Origin: Stutzerimonas nitrititolerans
Lineage (GTDB): Bacteria; Pseudomonadota; Gammaproteobacteria; Pseudomonadales; Pseudomonadaceae
Length of the DNA: 64,000 bases
Reading direction: 5' to 3'
Assembly (NCBI RefSeq): GCF_003696285.1
Contig: NZ_RFFL01000003.1
Location: 299,221-363,220, forward strand
Positions 61,101 to 64,000 of this stretch are shown in pieces. A program made the position numbers and the translations under genes. The notes beneath the pieces are model-generated. The model was given only the letters and a program-made list of their open reading frames with translations. It was not told the DNA's origin and made no database searches. Every line of letters starts with the position of its first letter. Position 1 is the stretch's first letter.

Positions 61101-61327
61101 TGCGATTGCGCCCAGTCCTGATGACAGCGCTGGTGGCGTCGCTCGGCTTCGTCCCAATGGCGTTGGCCACAGGGACCGGCGCGGAAGTCCAACGGCCTCT
61201 GGCGACCGTGGTCATTGGCGGCATCCTGTCCTCGACAGCACTGACGCTGCTGGTATTGCCTGCGCTCTATTACACGGCTCTGCAGCGCCGCATGAAACGC
61301 AACGAAGAGGATGAGGACGCGAGCTGA
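58163..61327 (+). CDS. czcA: Heavy-metal RND exporter CzcA
   Basis: 1054 residues, 12 membrane helices and two large periplasmic loops. N-terminal RFAIEQRWLVLLAVLGMAG, LPIDAVPDITNVQVQINA, and in helix 4 the heavy-metal (HME) signature LGALDFGIIVDGAVVIVEN with the proton-relay Asp residues; further PLIYGQLIIMVVYLPIFAL (59,5xx) and GFIALSGVAVLNGLVMI. The DFG-x2-VDG-x4-EN form is the HME1 (Zn/Co/Cd) type, unlike CusA (Cu/Ag). Proton-driven export of divalent metals. Ends in a terminator at 61,348. Confidence 0.95.
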   Translation: MFERILRFAIEQRWLVLLAVLGMAGVGVYSYQRLPIDAVPDITNVQVQINAAVPGASPLETEQRVTFPIETAMAGLPHLRQTRSLSRSGFAQITVIFDDGTDLYFARQLVSERLQAASNELPQGVEVTLGPISTGLGEIFLWTVEAEPEARRPDGQPYTPTDLREIQDWIIKPQLRNVRGVAEINTIGGFAKEYQVAPDPKRMAAYRITLEQLVVALERNNANVGAGFIERNGEQLSIRTPGQLGSPADIGNIVLSNAGGAPVRVRDIAEVGIGRELRSGAATDNGREVVLGTAFMLVGENSRSVSQAVAQRLEIINQNLPKGVSAITVYDRTDLVDKAIATVRKNLIEGAILVIAVLFLFLGNLRAALITAMVIPLSMLFTFTGMATNKVSANLMSLGALDFGIIVDGAVVIVENAIRRLAHAQEKHGRILTRSERFHEVFAAAKEARRPLIYGQLIIMVVYLPIFALTGVEGKMFHPMAFTVVIALLGAMILSVTFVPAAVALFVTGKVQEKDNRLMRAARNGYAPVLDWVMRHRTLVFSGAVASVLLSALLVMRMGSEFIPSLSEGDFALQALRVPGTSLSQSVDMQQRLEKAIAEQVPEVKRTFARTGTAEIAADPMPPNISDSYVMLKPKEEWPDPDKSREQLIEDIQKAAASVPGSNYEMSQPIQLRFNELISGVRSDVAVKVFGDDMDILNKTADDIAAILQDVPGASEVKVEQTTGLPLLSVNVDRDKAARFGLNIGDVQDTVAAAIGGREAGTFFEGDRRFDIVVRLSDTLRADPDVLARLPIPVPAVAGAANDRIDFIPLAEVATLEFVLGPNQISREDGKRLVVVSANVRGRDIGSFVQDASAAIAERNPVPPGYWTTWGGQFEQLQAAAKRLQLVVPLALLLVFVLLFMMFNTLRDGLVVFTGIPFALTGGILALWLRDIPLSISAGVGFIALSGVAVLNGLVMIAFIKGLLEEGRPLSEAVREGALVRLRPVLMTALVASLGFVPMALATGTGAEVQRPLATVVIGGILSSTALTLLVLPALYYTALQRRMKRNEEDEDAS

Positions 61328-61347
61328 TATTGGTTTTCTCCCAACGT

Positions 61348-61375
61348 AGGCCAGGCTTGATGCTTGGCCTTTTTA
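61348..61375 (+). terminator. Rho-independent terminator of czcCBA
   Basis: AGGCCAGGC (61348-61356) and GCTTGGCCT (61362-61370) pair with one G-T wobble, followed directly by TTTTT; 20 bp after the czcA stop. Confidence 0.85.
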
Positions 61376-61470
61376 TGAATATCCAATCGAAGCTTCGAAG
61401 GGTCACTGAAAGGATTTGTGGCCCCAATGCGCTGGTAACGACTGACGGGTACGTTATCGAGAAACAAAAA

Positions 61471-61490
61471 AAGCGCCTCGAAAGGCGCTT
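61471..61490 (-). terminator. Rho-independent terminator of the small secreted-protein gene
   Basis: AAGCGCCT (61471-61478), loop CGAA, AGGCGCTT (61483-61490), perfect stem, followed on the minus strand by TTTTTTTG. It lies between the convergent czcA and the small gene. Confidence 0.82.
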
Positions 61491-61553
61491 AAATACAGCT
61501 TTACCAACGGGATTCGGAAGCTATCGGAGGCGAAGATTGTTCGGGTGAAGCGG

Positions 61554-61784
61554 TTATTCAGTTTTGGATTCTTTCTTTATTTGCATATTGCTCTGATCCG
61601 GGCGCGGATTCTTAGCTTCTAGTCCGTCTATTTTTTCTTCACCAGACTCGGTTTCGTGAATCCGTTTTTGTTCTGCACGAAACTTTTCGTTAAATTTCAT
61701 TGAACGATCGTAGCCGTCTCCTGCATAGGATAATGCGGAGCCGAAGATTACCGATCCAACAATAATAGCTTTCAACAGATTCAT
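61554..61784 (-). CDS. Small secreted protein of the metal cluster
   Basis: 76 residues from MNLLKAIIVGSVIFG (ATG also 24 bp upstream). Signal peptide ends ALSYA-GDGYD; the mature part is about 53 residues, highly charged and helical (FNEKFRAEQKRIHETESGEEK). It recalls the very small periplasmic PtrA/CzcE-like proteins found beside metal exporters, but I cannot name the family. A terminator follows, and CzcR-type boxes lie upstream between it and the divergent CDF gene, so metal induction is likely. Confidence 0.7.
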   Translation of the reverse strand: MNLLKAIIVGSVIFGSALSYAGDGYDRSMKFNEKFRAEQKRIHETESGEEKIDGLEAKNPRPDQSNMQIKKESKTE

Positions 61785-61891
61785 ATGGGCAGTCCTCGCT
61801 AAATTCAAAGTGGCTTGTTGAGCTTTCCCGGTGAGCTCTACAGGTTCTAACGAATTTTGCGCGACTGAAGATAACGGCAGTGTGAGCCAAA

Positions 61892-61914
61892 CATTACATT
61901 ATTGAAATGTAATC
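61892..61914. promoter_or_regulatory. CzcR-type inverted repeat upstream of the small secreted-protein gene
   Basis: ATTACATT and AATGTAAT arms (61893-61913) around a short centre, within the 400-bp intergenic region 61,785-62,184. Resembles the ATTAC...GTAAT boxes at 55,409 and 61,952. Confidence 0.5.
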
Positions 61915-61951
61915 TTCCGCTGTGCAGCTTGAACCACGAAAGATGATGTGA

Positions 61952-61964
61952 AGATTACAAATCT
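61952..61964. promoter_or_regulatory. CzcR-type box upstream of the CDF gene czcD
   Basis: AGATTACAAATCT, the exact inverted copy of the box at 53,789, followed by GTCATATTCAGATCATGAC, an imperfect dyad. It lies about 220 bp before czcD. I see no gene in the rest of 61,785-62,184. Confidence 0.6.
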
Positions 61965-62184
61965 GTCATATTCAGATCATGACAAGGGTTAGCCAGTTAT
62001 CGGCGTATTGAAGGCAATGGCGCACGAACTCGGGCGATGATGGTCGGATTTCTGTCAACGGTTTGGAGGCTGTCTCCGTGTCAGACGGTACAAAGGCACT
62101 AGTATATTTATTTGTTGCTATAGACGACCGTTTGGCTTCCTGTGCTTAGTCTTTTTTTAGATTTTTAAGGGTGGTTAAAAACCA

Positions 62185-63105
62185 ATGAGCCACGAACATA
62201 ACCATAACACCGAAGCTATAGGCGATAAGCGTCTAATTGCTGCTATAGGCGTTAACGCCGCATTAACACTGGCACAAATAGTCGGTGGAATACTCTCTGG
62301 TAGCTTATCACTCATTGCTGACGCGCTACATAATTTGAGCGATGCCGCATCACTGGTTATTGCGCTGATCGCACGTAAGATCGGTCGCAGACCGCCAGAT
62401 GCATTTAAAACCTTTGGCTATCGACGCAGTGAAACCATAGCGGCTTTGATCAACTTGGTCACCCTGATCATCGTCGGTCTCTATCTTATTTACGAGGCCA
62501 TAGGCCGGTTGTTTTCCCCGCAGCCCATTGAAGGTTGGACAGTGGTCGTGGTCGCGGGAATAGCCTTGGTTGTAGATATCGTCACGGCCTTTCTCACCTA
62601 CACAATGTCCAAGAACAGCATGAATATAAAGGCGGCATTCTTGCACAATGTGTCGGATGCGCTGGCCTCCGTCGGCGTTGTTATCGCCGGGACATTGATA
62701 CTTCTGTATGGGTGGTACTGGGCGGATACTGTACTGACACTGATGATTGCTGGCTACGTGCTCTGGCAAGGCTTTAGCATGCTGCCTAAAACCATCCATC
62801 TGTTAATGGAGGGCGCGCCAGAAGGCGTTTCCGTCGCTGATATAATCAATGTCATGGAACAAGTAAACGACGTCGAGGGCGTTCACCACGTGCATGTTTG
62901 GGAAATCGCTGAGCATACAATTGCACTGGAAGCACATGTTGTCATCAAGAAGGCGAGTCTGCCTGGGATCGAACGAGTGAAGACTGATTTGAAACGTGTA
63001 CTCCATGAGCAATTCAAAATCAGCCACTCGACACTCGAGATGGAGCTAGACGGCAGTGTTTGTCTCGACACCAAGCAGACCGACAATCACTGCAGCGAAG
63101 CATAA
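62185..63105 (+). CDS. czcD: CDF zinc/cadmium/cobalt exporter, CzcD/ZitB type
   Basis: 306 residues. Starts with a His-rich MSHEHNHNTE; six membrane helices, with the zinc-site residues in helix 2 (LIADALHNLSDAASL, His and Asp) and helix 5 (AFLHNVSDALASVG, His and Asp); then a cytoplasmic domain with VHHVHVWEIAEHTIALEAHVVI, recognised by GVHHVHVWEI. Canonical proton-coupled divalent-metal exporter. The gene is less GC-rich than czcCBA. A purine-rich AAGGGTGG precedes the ATG by about 14 bp. Confidence 0.92.
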   Translation: MSHEHNHNTEAIGDKRLIAAIGVNAALTLAQIVGGILSGSLSLIADALHNLSDAASLVIALIARKIGRRPPDAFKTFGYRRSETIAALINLVTLIIVGLYLIYEAIGRLFSPQPIEGWTVVVVAGIALVVDIVTAFLTYTMSKNSMNIKAAFLHNVSDALASVGVVIAGTLILLYGWYWADTVLTLMIAGYVLWQGFSMLPKTIHLLMEGAPEGVSVADIINVMEQVNDVEGVHHVHVWEIAEHTIALEAHVVIKKASLPGIERVKTDLKRVLHEQFKISHSTLEMELDGSVCLDTKQTDNHCSEA

Positions 63106-63155
63106 GCTTACTATGCGCTACAATTAAAACAAGGTATTAACAGAGCGAATAGCCG

Positions 63156-63176
63156 AATATCACTTATTGGCGCTAT
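63156..63176. repeat. Copy of the left-end palindrome-like motif
   Basis: AATATCACTTATTGGCGCTATG resembles AATATCACCCTTGGCGATATG at 37,211 in the same orientation: the blocks AATATCAC, TTGGCG and TATG are shared, with a 1-bp indel. It lies 51 bp after czcD, in a non-coding 200-bp stretch. Confidence 0.4.
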
Positions 63177-63305
63177 GCCCTCGACCTGCGACATATTTCA
63201 GGTATATAGATAAGCAGCTCGTCACGATAAAATTCAGCTAACTCAAGTGCACCTGCCGCAGGCTGACGCGATAGCAAGTCTCCTAGCCACTACCACTGAC
63301 AACGC

Positions 63306-63522
63306 TCAGATCCAGCGGCGGACGCGGGCGCGGTAGCGAACGAATGATTCGCCGAACAGCGCCTCTAGCGCCCACTCTTCGGGTGCGATCTGGAAACGGT
63401 TCATGTACAGCACGAAGGCAACCACGCCCAGCAGGGTTAGAGGCGAGCCCAGGGCCAGCGCCCAAGCTGCTAGGATGATGGCGAAGCCCAGATACATGGG
63501 GTTGCGGCTGTACTGGTAGATG
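63306..63522 (-). pseudogene. Isoprenylcysteine carboxyl methyltransferase-like protein, 5'-truncated
   Basis: About 71 C-terminal residues remain: YQYSRNPMYLGFAIILAAWALALG (recognised by YSRNPMYLGF), then the membrane segment and EEWALEALFGESFVRYRARVRRWI. This is the C-terminal catalytic-side region of ICMT/NnrU-like membrane methyltransferases, which often follow czcD in Pseudomonas metal islands. The homology stops upstream at about 63,522, where an in-frame stop appears and unrelated sequence begins, so the 5' two thirds have been lost. Confidence 0.8.
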
Positions 63523-63577
63523 GTTCACCTCGTTGCAGTTTATCGCTTAACGGGGTGTCCACTCGTGCTGGGCAAGA

Positions 63578-63946
63578 TCAGAACAGCGTCCGCTCATGTC
63601 GGACGTCTTCTGAAGCCATACCAGTTGCTGTATCAATCACGTATAGCCATTGATCCTTGCTCAGCGAACGCGCTCCATTGCTCCCTGGAATACGTCTTCC
63701 CCGTGAAGGAAGGCGGTTAGAGGCGAATGGGTTGACCTCGGTTAGATCCTCACCAACGGCATAGACAAAGAGGCATTTGCATACAGATATGCACTTATTA
63801 AGGGGCGCCTGAGATAGGCCCAATGGTGGGCCGGATAGCGGAGGAGGGGTGCATCCTGAGGAGGTAGATCGATCGCTTTTGGGATTGTGCCAATTGAAAG
63901 GCCGCCAGTCGGCATTGACCATGTAGCTGTCTGACTCATGCGCCAT
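63578..63946 (-). pseudogene. Tyrosine integrase remnant
   Basis: Degraded core-binding domain of a site-specific integrase. Recognisable parts are NADWRPFNW, GLSQAPLNKCISVCKCLFVYAVG (compare the usual PLS..S....L.VL..LF..L) with DLTEVNPFASN, and SLSKDQWLYVIDTATGMA leading into RHERTLF, where the frame stops. The catalytic Arg-His-Arg-Tyr domain is missing, and a probable frameshift lies near 63,840. It abuts the truncated methyltransferase. The remaining sequence to 64,000 shows no gene I can name. Confidence 0.6.
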
Positions 63947-64000
63947 CCGACTGCCAATGCGAGTGAACCGGGTTCTACCCCGTTAGCACGGACACTTTCA

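Noticed and set aside
63960..64000. Insertion-sequence end at the right edge of the window
   Set aside because: TAACGGGGT-like words occur inverted at about 63,548 and 63,978, hinting at terminal repeats, but they are too short and no transposase is visible between them.

Overview
The window is bacterial, GC-rich chromosomal DNA from a gammaproteobacterium of the Pseudomonas/Stutzerimonas type. This rests on the set and order of housekeeping genes (hemH, pqqF, hemN, galU, gor, PCu(A)C chaperone, DUF202 pair, threonine aldolase), on an OprD-type porin, and on the base composition. The genus is an inference. No tRNA, rRNA or CRISPR array was seen.

Positions 1-20,700 hold a catecholate siderophore locus. 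A forward operon (1-13,245) encodes isochorismate synthase (5' end outside the window), DHB-AMP ligase, isochorismatase/ArCP, a C-A-PCP synthetase, DHB dehydrogenase, a TubC-C-A-PCP-E synthetase and a free-standing adenylation enzyme. The order C-E-B-NRPS-A-NRPS-A matches the amonabactin (amoCEBFAGH) layout known from Aeromonas. Adenylation pockets read by eye suggest Lys-like, unusual (possibly aromatic) and Gly-like substrates. A reverse-strand gene train (20,618-13,385) supplies an MFS exporter, a TonB receptor and a FepDGCB-type ABC importer. The two operons converge on a strong hairpin at 13,346-13,373.

Positions 20,700-37,026 are mostly ordinary chromosome: DUF3079, a UvrD-like helicase, a sirtuin, ferrochelatase, PqqF, HemN, a chemoreceptor with a CxxCH haem-type motif, GalU, a VOC protein, a glutathione reductase, a copper chaperone, two DUF202 proteins and threonine aldolase.

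Positions 37,027-48,817 are accessory DNA. An abruptly AT-rich tniA-tniB-tniQ transposition module (37.3-41.0 kb) is followed by a DUF6088/BPSL0761 pair, then by a DEIH helicase plus winged-helix protein divergent from a small XRE regulator with a perfect inverted-repeat operator. Next come a divergent tnpT/tnpS-type cointegrate-resolution module and a DUF5131 (three-Cys) / TcmP pair. The helicase/XRE locus and the DUF5131/TcmP pair are the best candidates for little-described systems.

Positions 48,818-64,000 hold a HAD hydrolase and then a metal-resistance block: a CDF exporter divergent from a CadR-like MerR regulator, czcRS, an OprD-type porin divergent from czcCBA, a small secreted protein, and a second CDF exporter. 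MerR-type operators lie in front of both the first CDF gene and czcRS. Copies of an ATTACAAAT-type box lie in front of czcRS, porin/czcC and czcD. Together these suggest a two-tier metal regulon. The right edge is decayed: a truncated isoprenylcysteine-methyltransferase-like gene is joined to a tyrosine-integrase remnant.
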